64,000 bases of DNA from JBOEGW01 sp050633625 (GCA_050633625.1 JBOEGW010000011.1:434001-498000), one strand, 5' to 3'; numbered from the stretch's first letter, positions 39,274 through 48,760 are shown. Translations and numbers: made by a program. Notes: a model not told the origin generated them from the sequence alone.

Positions 39274-40989
39274 ATGCCCTATCGTGCCCCGGTGGATGAA
39301 TTTCGCTTCCTCCTCGACAACGTCGTCGAGTTTGCGAAACTTGCCAAAACAGAGAAATTCGCGGAAGCGACACCAGACATGGTGACCGCAATTCTGACGG
39401 AGGCGGGCAAGTTGACCACCGAAGTCATGGGGCCGCTGCAACGCAACGGTGACCTTGAAGGAGCCGTGCTGGAAAACGGTGTTGTGCGGTCTTCGCCAGG
39501 GTTCAAAGAAGGTTATCAGGCGATTGCGGAAGGTGGCTGGGTCGGCATTTCGGGCGACCCAGAATATGGCGGCATGGGTCTGCCGTTCACCTTGGCAGCG
39601 GCCTTTAATGACATGGGATCGGCCGCCTGTATTTCGCTTGGATTGAACGCCCTGCTCACACAAGGCCAGATTGAAGCGTTGGAGCATCACGCCTCAGACG
39701 ACATCAAAAACCTGTATCTGCCGAAACTCACCTCAGGCGCGTGGACGGGTACCATGAACCTGACAGAACCGCAGGCGGGTTCAGACGTTGGCGCAATAGC
39801 ATCAAAGGCCGTGCCCAATGGCGATGGCACTTATGCGATTACTGGCCAGAAAATCTTTATCAGCTGGGGTGATCACGATGTGGCGGAAAACGTATGCCAC
39901 CTCGTATTGGCGCGCCTGCCCGATGGAAAGCCCGGCACCAAAGGCATCAGCCTGTTTATGGTTCCGAAATACATCCCGAATGAAGACGGCTCTCTTGGCG
40001 AGGCAAATGATTTGCGGGTTGTCAGCCTCGAACACAAGATGGGTCTACACGGATCGCCCACTTGCGTGATGAGTTTTGAAGGCGCGAAAGGCTGGATTGT
40101 CGGCGGGGATCATGACGGCATGAAAGCAATGTTCACGATGATGAACAACGCGCGGCTACAGGTTGGTGTTCAAGGTGTTGGCGTGGCCGAAGGCGCATTG
40201 CAACATGCGGTTGCCTACGCAATGGAGCGCAAACAGGGCCGTTCTCCTATCGACAATGGCAACGGTACAATCGTTGATTTCGCTGATGTGCGCCGGATGT
40301 TGGCTCAGATGAAAGCTGAAACTTTTGCGGCGCGCGCCATTACGCTGGCCTGTTCGGTAGCAATCGACATGAGCCACGCGACCGGTGATGCCGATTGGGA
40401 AGCGCGCGCGGCATTCCTGACACCAATTGCCAAAAGCTACGGCACCGACACCGGAATCCTTGTCAGTCAACTTGGCGTTCAGGTGCATGGCGGCATGGGG
40501 TTCATTGAGGAAACGGGTGCTGCGCAATACAGCCGAGATGTGCGCGTCACCTCGATTTATGAGGGGACCAATGGCATTCAAGCGATGGACCTCGTGGCGC
40601 GCAAGATGATGGACGGCGGGGAAATGGCTTGTCGCATTCTCGAAGAAATCGAGAGCGGCTCCGAGCGCGCGCGCACTTTGCTAGGGCCAATGGCCGATGC
40701 CGTTTGGCATGCGGCGGAAACCACCCGTGAAGCGACTGAGTGGCTTGTTGAACAGGATTTCCAAGATCGGTTCGCGGGGGCAGTGCCTTATCAATCGGCC
40801 TATGCGCGGGTGCTTGGGGCGGCCTATCACCTCAAAGCGGCTTATGCCGAAGGCGGCAAAGGGCCTCGCACGGCACTTGCCAAGTTTTATATCGAGCGCT
40901 TGTTGCCCGATTACGCGGCAAACCTCGCTCATGCCCGCGCCGGGGCTTCTGGTCTTTACGACATTAAAGACGAGGATTTTGAGGTTTGA
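39274..40989 (+). CDS. acyl-CoA dehydrogenase of the DmdC type
   Basis: FAD enzyme of 571 residues, close in length and pattern to 3-methylmercaptopropionyl-CoA dehydrogenase (DmdC) of the DMSP demethylation route: GGWVGISGDPEYGGMGLP, MNLTEPQAGSDVG, QVHGGMGFIEETGAAQ, and the catalytic-base region SIYEGTNGIQAMDL. The C-terminal extension absent in short-chain enzymes is present. Whether it acts on MMPA-CoA or a fatty acyl-CoA is not decided by sequence alone. RBS AAAGGATG. Coupled to the next gene. Confidence 0.85.
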   Translation: MPYRAPVDEFRFLLDNVVEFAKLAKTEKFAEATPDMVTAILTEAGKLTTEVMGPLQRNGDLEGAVLENGVVRSSPGFKEGYQAIAEGGWVGISGDPEYGGMGLPFTLAAAFNDMGSAACISLGLNALLTQGQIEALEHHASDDIKNLYLPKLTSGAWTGTMNLTEPQAGSDVGAIASKAVPNGDGTYAITGQKIFISWGDHDVAENVCHLVLARLPDGKPGTKGISLFMVPKYIPNEDGSLGEANDLRVVSLEHKMGLHGSPTCVMSFEGAKGWIVGGDHDGMKAMFTMMNNARLQVGVQGVGVAEGALQHAVAYAMERKQGRSPIDNGNGTIVDFADVRRMLAQMKAETFAARAITLACSVAIDMSHATGDADWEARAAFLTPIAKSYGTDTGILVSQLGVQVHGGMGFIEETGAAQYSRDVRVTSIYEGTNGIQAMDLVARKMMDGGEMACRILEEIESGSERARTLLGPMADAVWHAAETTREATEWLVEQDFQDRFAGAVPYQSAYARVLGAAYHLKAAYAEGGKGPRTALAKFYIERLLPDYAANLAHARAGASGLYDIKDEDFEV

Positions 40990-42020
40990 GCGGTCGACTC
41001 AAGTTTCCTTGGGACTCGGCCCCCGATGACGGCGAAGCGATTGAGGTCGCGCCGGGCGTTTTATGGTTTCGCCTGCCTTTGCCTATGAAGCTGGATCACG
41101 TCAATGTATTCGCCTTTGAGGATGAGGACGGATGGACGATCATCGACACCGGGTTCAATTCCAAGAAAACGCGCAAGATCTGGGAACAGATCATGGCAGG
41201 TCCGCTCGGCGGCAAGCCAATCGCGCGCGTGATCGTCACGCATCATCACCCCGATCACATTGGCTTGGCGGGTTGGTTCCAGCGCGAACACAACGCCGCG
41301 CTCATCACCACCCGAACGGCGTGGTTGTTTGCGCGGATGTTGTTGCTGGATGAACAAATGCGGCCTGTCGATGAGACGCTGGCGTATTGGCGCAGCGCAG
41401 GCATGGACAAAGACATCTATGAAAAACGACTGAGCGAGCGCCCGTTCAATTTTGCAGATGTAGTCGCGGATATGCCGCTTGGGTTCAAGCGCATCAAGGA
41501 GGGGGATGTGATCCGGTTTGGCGGGCGCGATTGGGACGTGCGCATCGGCAATGGTCACGCGCCTGAGCACGCAACCTTTTGGTCGCGTGATTGCGATTTG
41601 GTCGTCGGCGGGGATCAGTTACTCGCCACAATCAGCCCCAACCTCGGCGTCCATGCGACTGAACCTGAAGCCGATCCAATTGGCGATTGGCTTGAGTCCT
41701 GTGAGCGGCTCGCGCCGTTTGCTGATGAACGCCACCTCGTTTTGCCGGGCCATAAACTCCCCTACACAGGTCTTCCCGCCCGCATTCGGCAACTTGTAGA
41801 CAACCATTACAGCGCTCTTGAGCGGCTGGAGAAATACCTGGAAACACCGCGCACATGCGTGGAGTGTTTTCCCGTGTTGTTCAAACGCAAGATTGGTGAC
41901 GGGGAATATGGGCTTGCACTGGTCGAAGCCTTTGGGCATCTCAATCACTTGTACCAGATCGGGCGCATAACCCGCACACGGCGCGAGGACGACGCTTGGG
42001 TTTGGCACGCGAAACAGTGA
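40986..42020 (+). CDS. MBL-fold metallo-hydrolase
   Basis: 344 residues with THHHPDHIG metal motif, GNGHAPEHA and GGDQLLA ligands and a C-terminal helical domain ending in a winged-helix-like segment, as in glyoxalase II-like/LACTB2-type enzymes. Starts at TTG overlapping the dehydrogenase stop (TTGA), so the two are co-translated. It may hydrolyse a CoA thioester made by the partner (inference). Confidence 0.82.
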   Translation: MSGRLKFPWDSAPDDGEAIEVAPGVLWFRLPLPMKLDHVNVFAFEDEDGWTIIDTGFNSKKTRKIWEQIMAGPLGGKPIARVIVTHHHPDHIGLAGWFQREHNAALITTRTAWLFARMLLLDEQMRPVDETLAYWRSAGMDKDIYEKRLSERPFNFADVVADMPLGFKRIKEGDVIRFGGRDWDVRIGNGHAPEHATFWSRDCDLVVGGDQLLATISPNLGVHATEPEADPIGDWLESCERLAPFADERHLVLPGHKLPYTGLPARIRQLVDNHYSALERLEKYLETPRTCVECFPVLFKRKIGDGEYGLALVEAFGHLNHLYQIGRITRTRREDDAWVWHAKQ

Positions 42021-42035
42021 TTCGGGGGGCCTCCC

Positions 42036-42506
42036 ATGGCAAAAACGAAAGCCGGCAAAGCCAATCCACGCGCGAATGTGGCCAAATGTGATGAGGGCGC
42101 GCCGCTGACCGCAGAACAAAAGCCGCTGCCAAAATCCATGACCGACAAGCCAGTTGACTCCAAAAGCCCCGCGCATTGGGCCTATGAGCGGTTGATCTTG
42201 TATATCCAAAATTTTGAGGAACAGCTCGACAACGAGCACGAGGTCGCAATGGGGTTTGTCGGGGGCGATGCCGGGGTGTTGCGTATTGAGGGTATTGGCT
42301 ATTTCGACCCTGATTTGGTGACGTTTTATGGAACAGATGGTCAGGGCACGAAAACCCAATTGATCCAACATGTGAGCCAGCTCAACGTGATGTTGCGGGC
42401 GTTGACCCGTCCTGAATCCGAAGAAAAACCAAACCGAATTGGGTTTCGATTGGCGGCGGACATGGAAAAGGCGGACGCGGAGACTGACGATGAGGCAGAG
42501 GGATAG
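42036..42506 (+). CDS. DUF6173-family protein
   Basis: 156 residues, no signal peptide or helix. A Lys-rich N-terminus is followed by SPAHWAYERLILYIQNFEEQLD, then FVGGDAGVLRIEGIGYFDPDLVTFYG, the recognisable core of this uncharacterised Rhodobacterales family, and an acidic tail. Follows the MBL gene by 15 bp and is likely in its operon. Function unknown. Confidence 0.7.
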   Translation: MAKTKAGKANPRANVAKCDEGAPLTAEQKPLPKSMTDKPVDSKSPAHWAYERLILYIQNFEEQLDNEHEVAMGFVGGDAGVLRIEGIGYFDPDLVTFYGTDGQGTKTQLIQHVSQLNVMLRALTRPESEEKPNRIGFRLAADMEKADAETDDEAEG

Positions 42507-42615
42507 CGGCGCAACACTCTGGTAAGAAAACACGCTCCAAACGGGTGACAGCGTGGTGTAAATCGTCTAATCGAGAACCAACGCACTACGAACGGATCAA
42601 GAATAGGGGACCGCT

Positions 42616-42750
42616 ATGAGCGACTACAAACACGGCTCGATGGACACGTCAGTTCAAGAAAAGACCTTCGAAAACTTTGGCAAAATGGTGACACGCAGCT
42701 CTATCGCGATCATCATCGCACTTGTTTTCCTCGCTTTGGTCGGCGCATAA
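42616..42750 (+). CDS. aa3-type cytochrome c oxidase subunit IV
   Basis: 44 residues: MSDYKHGSMDTSVQEKTFEN, then a single helix (SIAIIIALVFLALVGA). This is the tiny accessory helix found with the aa3 oxidase of Rhodobacterales and Paracoccus. RBS AGGGGA. The main oxidase genes are not in the window. Confidence 0.85.
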   Translation: MSDYKHGSMDTSVQEKTFENFGKMVTRSSIAIIIALVFLALVGA

Positions 42751-42816
42751 AAACCCAAAGTCGCTTACGGGGGGTAGGCGGCTTATCACATTTATTTTCC
42801 ATATTTGGAGCGCCCA

Positions 42817-43410
42817 ATGCGCCGTATTTTTGCTGCTATCGCTATTCTTTTTGCTCTGACGGCTTGTGCCGCCGAAAGTACTTGGGCCCCGGATGAGGCG
42901 GTGGCGCGTGCACATTATGTGCACAATGGGCCGCCCATGATCACGCTTTTTACAGTGGTCAACAACAACTCAGGAAATGGCGGTCACGCGGCCTTGATGA
43001 TCAATGGCGCGGAGCGGATTTTGTTTGATCCCGCAGGCAGCTGGCATCACCCCAAACTGCCTGAGCGCAATGATGTCTTTTACGGAATCACCGATGGGGC
43101 CGTGGATTTCTACATTGATTATCACGCGCGCCTTTCGTGGCGTGTTGTGCGTCATGACATCGTAGTCAGCCCACAAGTCGCGGCGATGGCGGCGAAAATC
43201 GTGAAGGAATATGGTGCGGTTCCAAAGGCGAACTGCACAGCGGCCGTCACGGCGGTTCTGCGTCAATTGCCCGGCTTTGAAAGCATCGTTCAAACCATGT
43301 TCCCGGTTCCGGCGATGGAGAGCTTTGCTAAGTTGCCAGGCGTTAAGGAACAAGTTTTCTACGATGATGATCCAGATGAGAACGGCTATATCCTGCGCCC
43401 CAACATTTAA
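42817..43410 (+). CDS. putative lipoprotein with permuted NlpC/P60-like motifs
   Basis: 197 residues. Lipobox LTAC near residue 15, then GHAALMING (candidate catalytic His), DPAGSWHH, and far downstream KANCTAAVTAVL (candidate Cys). A His before the Cys in this spacing is the mark of permuted papain-like folds (for example YiiX/DUF4105-type proteins). An amidase or peptidase role is inference; I know no characterised homologue. ATG at 42817 has GGAG eight bases before; an in-frame TTG at 42805 is less likely. Confidence 0.6.
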   Translation: MRRIFAAIAILFALTACAAESTWAPDEAVARAHYVHNGPPMITLFTVVNNNSGNGGHAALMINGAERILFDPAGSWHHPKLPERNDVFYGITDGAVDFYIDYHARLSWRVVRHDIVVSPQVAAMAAKIVKEYGAVPKANCTAAVTAVLRQLPGFESIVQTMFPVPAMESFAKLPGVKEQVFYDDDPDENGYILRPNI

Positions 43411-43419
43411 TCGCGCCGC

Positions 43420-43743
43420 TTAGCCCAGCACCCACAGCAATGCAAAAAGCGTGATCCCGCCACCCAAAATGGCGAGGATCATGTTGCGGGTGATCACTCC
43501 AAGCCCAAGCGTCACGAAGGCAGCGATAAGGCGCGCCGGATCAACTGCGCCATTTGTCGCCTCGGGCCAAAGGATCAAAGGGGCCACGATGCCGGGTAGC
43601 ACAGCGACAGGCGTGTAGCGCAATAGCTTCAACGCGAATGGCGGCAGAGGACGATCCCCGATCACCCCCAGGAACGAAAACCTGACAGCGAAAGTGCCAA
43701 CACCAAGGGCAACAATGATCAACCAAATTTGCGTATCGTTCAT
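43420..43743 (-). CDS. azlD: AzlD-family branched-chain amino acid exporter subunit
   Basis: 107 residues with three to four hydrophobic helices (IWLIIVALGVGTFAVRF, LRYTPVAVLPGIVAPLIL, and NMILAILGGGITLFALLW), typical of the small AzlD partner of AzlC. Start overlaps the azlC stop (ATGA). The two form an LIV-E-type exporter. Confidence 0.88.
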   Translation of the reverse strand: MNDTQIWLIIVALGVGTFAVRFSFLGVIGDRPLPPFALKLLRYTPVAVLPGIVAPLILWPEATNGAVDPARLIAAFVTLGLGVITRNMILAILGGGITLFALLWVLG

Positions 43744-44459
43744 CTGCGCACCAAATTCATTCGCGTTTCAATAAACGCGCCCACGCACATGGCGATCACA
43801 GCAGCGATCAGCAATCCGGTGCCGTAAGGCAAGCCAGACAATGCCAGCGCAAGGGCGACCGAAGTCAGCGCCGCGCCGATATGTGCGAGACTTTTGAGTA
43901 AAGGCGCAGTCATCGCAACAAAGGTGATTGGCACGGCGAAATCCAAGGCAAAAGCATCGGGAATCGATGCGCCAAGATAGGCCCCCAGGAACGTGCTGGC
44001 ATACCAAACCGGCGCAAGATGCGAGATGATCCCGAAGAAATAGGCATAGCGCGCGGAAACCGACATGTCTGGCTCATTTTCGTATTTGGAAACGCCCATT
44101 ACATAGGTTTGATCCACCAACAAATAGGCAGCGAACGCCCGTTTCCAGAATGGCGCGCCCCCCAGATAGGGGACCAAAGCGGCGGAATACATGGCCATAC
44201 GAATGTTCACCGCCAGTGCAGTAATGATCACGATGCCCACAGGCGCGGCATCCGCAATTTGGCTGACGGCGGTGAACTGTGCCGCACCCGCGATCACCAA
44301 AACGCTCATCCCCATGACCTGAGCGACGTTCAGACCAGCCTCGGTCGCAACAACCCCAAACAACATCGCGAAGGGTACATAGACCACCAAAAAGGGAAGC
44401 CCATCTTTGAAACCGGAGAAAAAGGCGTTGCGCGTCGACATTGTCATGGACGAACTCAT
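43740..44459 (-). CDS. azlC: AzlC-family branched-chain amino acid exporter subunit
   Basis: Large subunit of the AzlCD exporter, about 239 residues from ATG at 44459. Family motifs GLPFLVVYVPFAMLFGVVA and VNIRMAMYSAALVPYL. ATG codons at 44447, 44441 and 44483 are alternatives; none has a strong RBS. Operon with azlD. Confidence 0.88.
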   Translation of the reverse strand: MSSSMTMSTRNAFFSGFKDGLPFLVVYVPFAMLFGVVATEAGLNVAQVMGMSVLVIAGAAQFTAVSQIADAAPVGIVIITALAVNIRMAMYSAALVPYLGGAPFWKRAFAAYLLVDQTYVMGVSKYENEPDMSVSARYAYFFGIISHLAPVWYASTFLGAYLGASIPDAFALDFAVPITFVAMTAPLLKSLAHIGAALTSVALALALSGLPYGTGLLIAAVIAMCVGAFIETRMNLVRR

Positions 44460-44568
44460 ATGTTTTCCGCTCAGAGATGGCAATTGACGTTGCGATTATG
44501 GTTTCTTGTAGCGTTTTAGCCCCGTATCGTGACGGAAACTAACCCGATAATCAGTTTGGAATGTTACG

Positions 44569-45162
44569 ATGAAGAAACCAGTTGGCGTAATTGTAGCCGG
44601 GGGGCAGGGCCGCCGGATGAACGGGCTTGATAAGCCACTGGCACCCCTTGCGGGGCGTACAATGATTGCGCATGTGGCCGAACGATTGGCGCCCCAAGTC
44701 GACGCTCTGGCCATTAATGCCAATGGTGACTTGGATCGGTTTGGTTTGCCTTTTCCTGTTATCTCGGATGATTTGCCAGGCCAGCCCGGCCCCCTTGTGG
44801 GCATATTGACGGCGATGCGCTGGGCCGAGGCGCAGGGTGCCAGCCAAGTTGTCACAATGCCAGCTGACACGCCTTTTTTGCCGGGAGATGTGGTCGAGCG
44901 CCTCGCGCGCGGTATTGAAATCAACAGAGGGAGCATCGCAGTGGCCGCGGATGAAAGCGGCGTGCATCCGGTGGCAGCCATTTGGCCAACGATTCAGGAA
45001 GCAACTCTGGCACGCGCGATTGAAGCAGGATTGCGCCGGGTTATGGAGTTCACCGATCTTCACAACGCGACGATTGTGCATTTTTCCGGGGAGCCTTTTT
45101 TCAACATCAATACCCCTGATGACTTGGCGAAGGCTCAGGCAAGGGCGATGCGGGCGGAGTGA
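44569..45162 (+). CDS. mobA: molybdenum cofactor guanylyltransferase
   Basis: Attaches GMP to molybdopterin to form the MGD cofactor. 197 residues with the nucleotide motif VIVAGGQGRRMNGLDKPLA, DDLPGQPGPLVGI and MPADTPFLP. A tail of FFNINTPDDLA is typical. Molybdoenzyme targets are not in the window. Confidence 0.93.
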   Translation: MKKPVGVIVAGGQGRRMNGLDKPLAPLAGRTMIAHVAERLAPQVDALAINANGDLDRFGLPFPVISDDLPGQPGPLVGILTAMRWAEAQGASQVVTMPADTPFLPGDVVERLARGIEINRGSIAVAADESGVHPVAAIWPTIQEATLARAIEAGLRRVMEFTDLHNATIVHFSGEPFFNINTPDDLAKAQARAMRAE

Positions 45163-45381
45163 AAACCGACAGACCACTTGGACGGACGAAAGCCTCGTAA
45201 CCGGGGTTTTGTCGAAGACTTAACCGAAAGTTTCCGATCCGCGACAAATTGCCCGCAGATTCCTTCGCGAACGACCGATCTGGCGCCATTTTCCCCCTTG
45301 CTTGAACGCGCCGCCCCTCTTACTTCCATGCGTGGGACACCCTTCCCCAACGAAGGGCACATATCTGGAAGGATACCAGCA
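45163..45381 (+). promoter_or_regulatory. structured serC leader (candidate serC RNA motif)
   Basis: 219 bp between mobA and serC. It holds a hairpin at about 45182-45213 (GACGAAA.../TTTTGTC), a CCCTTC-CCCAAC-GAAGGG hairpin (45340-45357), and CTTCCA (45323-45328) exactly complementary to TGGAAG (45366-45371), which covers the Shine-Dalgarno. An alphaproteobacterial 'serC' RNA motif upstream of serC is known; I did not check the consensus. Confidence 0.4.
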
Positions 45382-46524
45382 ATGGTCATCGAGACACCGG
45401 CAACGCGGCCGGCTAATCCGCGTTTTTCGTCTGGCCCCTGCGCCAAGATTCCGACTTTTTCCCTCGACAAACTGTCCGATGCTGCGCTTGGGCGCTCGCA
45501 CCGGGCCGCCGTTGGCAAAGCCAAACTGAAGGATGCCATTGAAGGCACCCGCGAAGTTTTGGGCATCCCAGCAGATTACAAAATCGGCATCGTGCCCGCC
45601 TCCGACACAGGCGCCGTTGAAATGGCGATGTGGTCGATGCTTGGCGCGCGTGGCGTGACAATGATGGCGTGGGAAAGCTTTGGCTCGGGCTGGGTGTCTG
45701 ATGTCGCCAAGCAACTGAAACTCGACGCGACAATCATGGAAGCGGGCTACGGCGCGTTGCCCGATTTGACCGCGGTGGACTTCGCGACTGATGTTGTATT
45801 CACTTGGAACGGGACGACCTCTGGCGTGCGGGTTCCAAATGGTGACTGGATCGCCGCAGACCGCGAAGGCCTCACAATTTGTGACGCGACATCCGCGGCC
45901 TTCGCCACCGATTTGCCTTGGGACAAACTGGATGTAACGACCTTTTCTTGGCAAAAAGTTTTGGGCGGGGAAGCAGCGCATGGGATCATCGTTTTGTCCC
46001 CGCGCGCTGTCGAGCGGCTTGAAACCTACACGCCAGCTTGGCCCTTGCCAAAAATCTTCCGCATGACCAAAGGCGGCAAATTGATTGACGGTATCTTCAC
46101 AGGTGCAACGATCAATACGCCTTCCATGTTGGCGGTTGAGGATTATCTTGTCGCGCTCGATTGGGCGCGTTCAATCGGTGGCCTGCAAGGGCTTATCAAA
46201 CGCGCCGATGCCAACGCTCAAGTCATTCATGACTTCTGCGCTGCGACACCGTGGATTGCCAATTTGGCCGAGAATGACGCGACCCGCTCCAATACCTCGG
46301 TGTGCGTGAAATTCATCGATGACCGCATCAAAGACGGTGCAGCTTTTGCGAAGGCCGTCGCCAAACGGCTCGAGACGGAAGGTGTCGCGCTCGACATCGG
46401 CGCATATCGTGACGCGCCGGCTGGCTTGCGTATTTGGTGTGGCGGCACTGTCGAAACCTCCGATGTTGCCGCGCTGATGCCATGGCTCGATTGGGCGTTC
46501 AACGCCGAGATCGAAGCACAATAA
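45382..46524 (+). CDS. serC: phosphoserine aminotransferase
   Basis: PLP enzyme converting 3-phosphohydroxypyruvate to phosphoserine. 380 residues of the Methanosarcina/alphaproteobacterial type: NPRFSSGPCAKIP, GIVPASDTGAVEMAMW, catalytic Lys in SWQKVLGGEAAHG, and the tail GLRIWCGGTVE. ATG at 45382 is preferred with GGAAGGA upstream; the frame is open to 45178 but lacks homology. Next to serA, the preceding pathway step. Confidence 0.94.
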   Translation: MVIETPATRPANPRFSSGPCAKIPTFSLDKLSDAALGRSHRAAVGKAKLKDAIEGTREVLGIPADYKIGIVPASDTGAVEMAMWSMLGARGVTMMAWESFGSGWVSDVAKQLKLDATIMEAGYGALPDLTAVDFATDVVFTWNGTTSGVRVPNGDWIAADREGLTICDATSAAFATDLPWDKLDVTTFSWQKVLGGEAAHGIIVLSPRAVERLETYTPAWPLPKIFRMTKGGKLIDGIFTGATINTPSMLAVEDYLVALDWARSIGGLQGLIKRADANAQVIHDFCAATPWIANLAENDATRSNTSVCVKFIDDRIKDGAAFAKAVAKRLETEGVALDIGAYRDAPAGLRIWCGGTVETSDVAALMPWLDWAFNAEIEAQ

Positions 46525-46602
46525 ATCAAGCCGGGCGGGGCTGATCCCGCCCGCAATTCCCTTCATGCGGCCCGCCCGCACCCGAACAAAAGGACCACTA
46601 TC

Positions 46603-48195
46603 ATGGCCCCCAAAGTACTCGTTTCCGACAAACTCTCCGAAACCGCCGTTCAGATTTTCCGTGACCGCGGCATCGACGTAGATTTTGAGCCAAATCTCGG
46701 CAAAGACAAAGAGCGCCTGCTTGAAGTCATTGGCCAATATGACGGGCTTGCGATCCGTTCAAACACCAAAGTCACCTCTGAGGTGCTCGAAAAAGCGACG
46801 AACCTAAAAGTCATTGGTCGCGCCGGGATTGGTGTGGACAACGTCGATATTCCCGCCGCCTCGGCCAAAGGCGCGATTGTTATGAATACGCCGTTTGGAA
46901 ATTCGATCACGACAGCCGAACACGCAATTGCGATGATGATGGCAGTTGCCCGTCAAATCCCTGAAGCCGATGCCTCGACGCAAGCGGGCAAGTGGGAAAA
47001 ATCGAAATTCATGGGCGTTGAGCTGACAGCAAAAACCCTTGGCGTGATTGGCTGTGGTAATATTGGCTCCATCGCGGCTGAACGCGGCAAGGGCCTCAAA
47101 ATGAAAGTCATCGCGTTCGACCCTTTCCTCTCTGAGGAACGCGCCGACAAACTGGGCGTGGAAAAAGTTGAACTCGACGAGCTTCTTAAACGCTCCGATT
47201 TCATTACATTGCACGTTCCCCTCACCGACAAAACACGCGGTATTTTGAACGCAGAAAATATTGCCAAGACCAAAAAAGGCGTGCGGATTGTGAACTGTGC
47301 GCGTGGTGGGCTTGTGGATGAGGCGGCCCTCGCGGAGGCCATTAAGTCCGGTCACGTTGCTGGTGCGGCGTTTGATGTCTTTGAAGTTGAGCCAGCAACA
47401 GACAGCCCCCTGTTTGGCCTGCCAAACGTCGTGTGCACTCCGCACCTCGGCGCATCCACAACGGAAGCCCAAGAAAACGTAGCGCTTCAAGTTGCGGAAC
47501 AAATCTCTGACTATTTGCTGAGTGGTGCTGTCACAAATGCGCTCAACATGCCTTCCGTCACGGCGGAAGAAGCCAAAGTGATGGGGCCTTGGATTGCGCT
47601 CGCGGGCAACCTTGGCGCGTTTATCGGCCAAATGACGGACGAGCCCATCGAGGAAGTGAACATTACACTCGACGGTGTGGCTTCAGAAATGAACGTCAAA
47701 GCGCTCGATTGCGCAGTCATCGCGGGTTTGATGAAACCGGCGAACCCAGACGTAAACATGGTCTCTGCCCCGGTTATGGCCGCGGATCGTGGCGTCAAAA
47801 CCTCGACGACCACCCAAGACAAAACGGGTGTGTTTGACGGTTACATCAAGGTGACTGTGAAAACAGCACAAAAAGAACGTGCGATTGCCGGGACGGTGTT
47901 CTCTGATGGAAAACCTCGCTTCATCCAGATCAAAGGCATCAACATTGACGCCGAAATCGGACGTCACATGTTGTACACCACCAACAAAGACGTGCCGGGC
48001 GTAATTGGTGCGCTTGGGGCAACGATGGGCGATCACGGCGTCAATATTGCGAACTTCACGCTCGGTCGTGCGGACGCGGGCGGCGATGCAATCGCGCTGT
48101 TGTACCTCGACGCTCCACTGCCAGACTCTGTTGTGAATGCGCTTGTTGCCTTGGACATGTTCCACAATGTCGCGCCACTGACCTTCGACGCGTAA
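46603..48195 (+). CDS. serA: D-3-phosphoglycerate dehydrogenase
   Basis: First enzyme of serine synthesis. 530 residues, the long type: NAD domain with GVIGCGNIGSIAAERG, the catalytic Arg in NCARGGLVDE and His in CTPHLGAST, an intervening domain, and a C-terminal ACT domain (GVIGALGATMGDHGVNI), so serine feedback is possible. 78 bp after serC, one operon. A strong terminator follows. Confidence 0.96.
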   Translation: MAPKVLVSDKLSETAVQIFRDRGIDVDFEPNLGKDKERLLEVIGQYDGLAIRSNTKVTSEVLEKATNLKVIGRAGIGVDNVDIPAASAKGAIVMNTPFGNSITTAEHAIAMMMAVARQIPEADASTQAGKWEKSKFMGVELTAKTLGVIGCGNIGSIAAERGKGLKMKVIAFDPFLSEERADKLGVEKVELDELLKRSDFITLHVPLTDKTRGILNAENIAKTKKGVRIVNCARGGLVDEAALAEAIKSGHVAGAAFDVFEVEPATDSPLFGLPNVVCTPHLGASTTEAQENVALQVAEQISDYLLSGAVTNALNMPSVTAEEAKVMGPWIALAGNLGAFIGQMTDEPIEEVNITLDGVASEMNVKALDCAVIAGLMKPANPDVNMVSAPVMAADRGVKTSTTTQDKTGVFDGYIKVTVKTAQKERAIAGTVFSDGKPRFIQIKGINIDAEIGRHMLYTTNKDVPGVIGALGATMGDHGVNIANFTLGRADAGGDAIALLYLDAPLPDSVVNALVALDMFHNVAPLTFDA

Positions 48196-48215
48196 GGAAG
48201 ACAAAAGCGATTTTG

Positions 48216-48248
48216 CAGCCCCGGCATTCCTGCTGGGGCTGTTTGCGT
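48216..48248 (+). terminator. terminator after serA
   Basis: CAGCCCC and GGGGCTG stem with a 12-base loop, then TTTGCGTTT. Lies between the convergent serA and DUF1643 genes. Confidence 0.7.
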
Positions 48249-48253
48249 TTGCG

Positions 48254-48760
48254 CTAGGTCCAGGGCTGAGGTTGTTCCGTATAGCTGATGTAAAGCGGGT
48301 GCTTTGGATGCCCTGCTTTGGTGAGGCCAAGATGCGTGAGAGGCAGCTTCGTTGCGCGCAACAAAGCGGTGACAGCAGCGCCGCGCGCCAGGTGTTCGCC
48401 GTGCGCGCCCCAAGCGCAAATGATCTGATCCGCCCAGGTACAGCCTTCCAAAATCACAGTGTCATTTTCCGGGCCAACCGGATCAGCAGCGGCGCGCATC
48501 GCTTTGGGATCGGTGTCGCGCCACGCAAAAATATTCGTGACACGAAACGCTCCAAACCCAAGCGCTCGCGCGCGCCGTTCGCATCGTTCGACCGTTGGAT
48601 CATTCTGCACTTCGGTCGCAGTCGATGGGTTCAGCATGATGAAAAGTACGCGTTTGCCTGCCGCATCCCAAGTGCGCGTGAGCATGTAGCGATACTGTTC
48701 ACAGTCTGAATACACCGCCACTGAAGGCGCATCATCCTTGATATGGGTCCGGGTCAACAT
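48254..48760 (-). CDS. DUF1643-family protein
   Basis: 168 residues: CEQYRYMLTRTWD, FIMLNPSTATEVQNDPTVERC, RVTNIFAWRDTDP and ICAWGAHG are the family's hallmarks. Possibly a nucleotide- or DNA-related enzyme, but no activity is known. ATG at 48760 (MLTRTHIKDD) avoids overlap with the divergent deoA start at 48846; upstream ATGs would overlap it. Confidence 0.8.
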   Translation of the reverse strand: MLTRTHIKDDAPSVAVYSDCEQYRYMLTRTWDAAGKRVLFIMLNPSTATEVQNDPTVERCERRARALGFGAFRVTNIFAWRDTDPKAMRAAADPVGPENDTVILEGCTWADQIICAWGAHGEHLARGAAVTALLRATKLPLTHLGLTKAGHPKHPLYISYTEQPQPWT

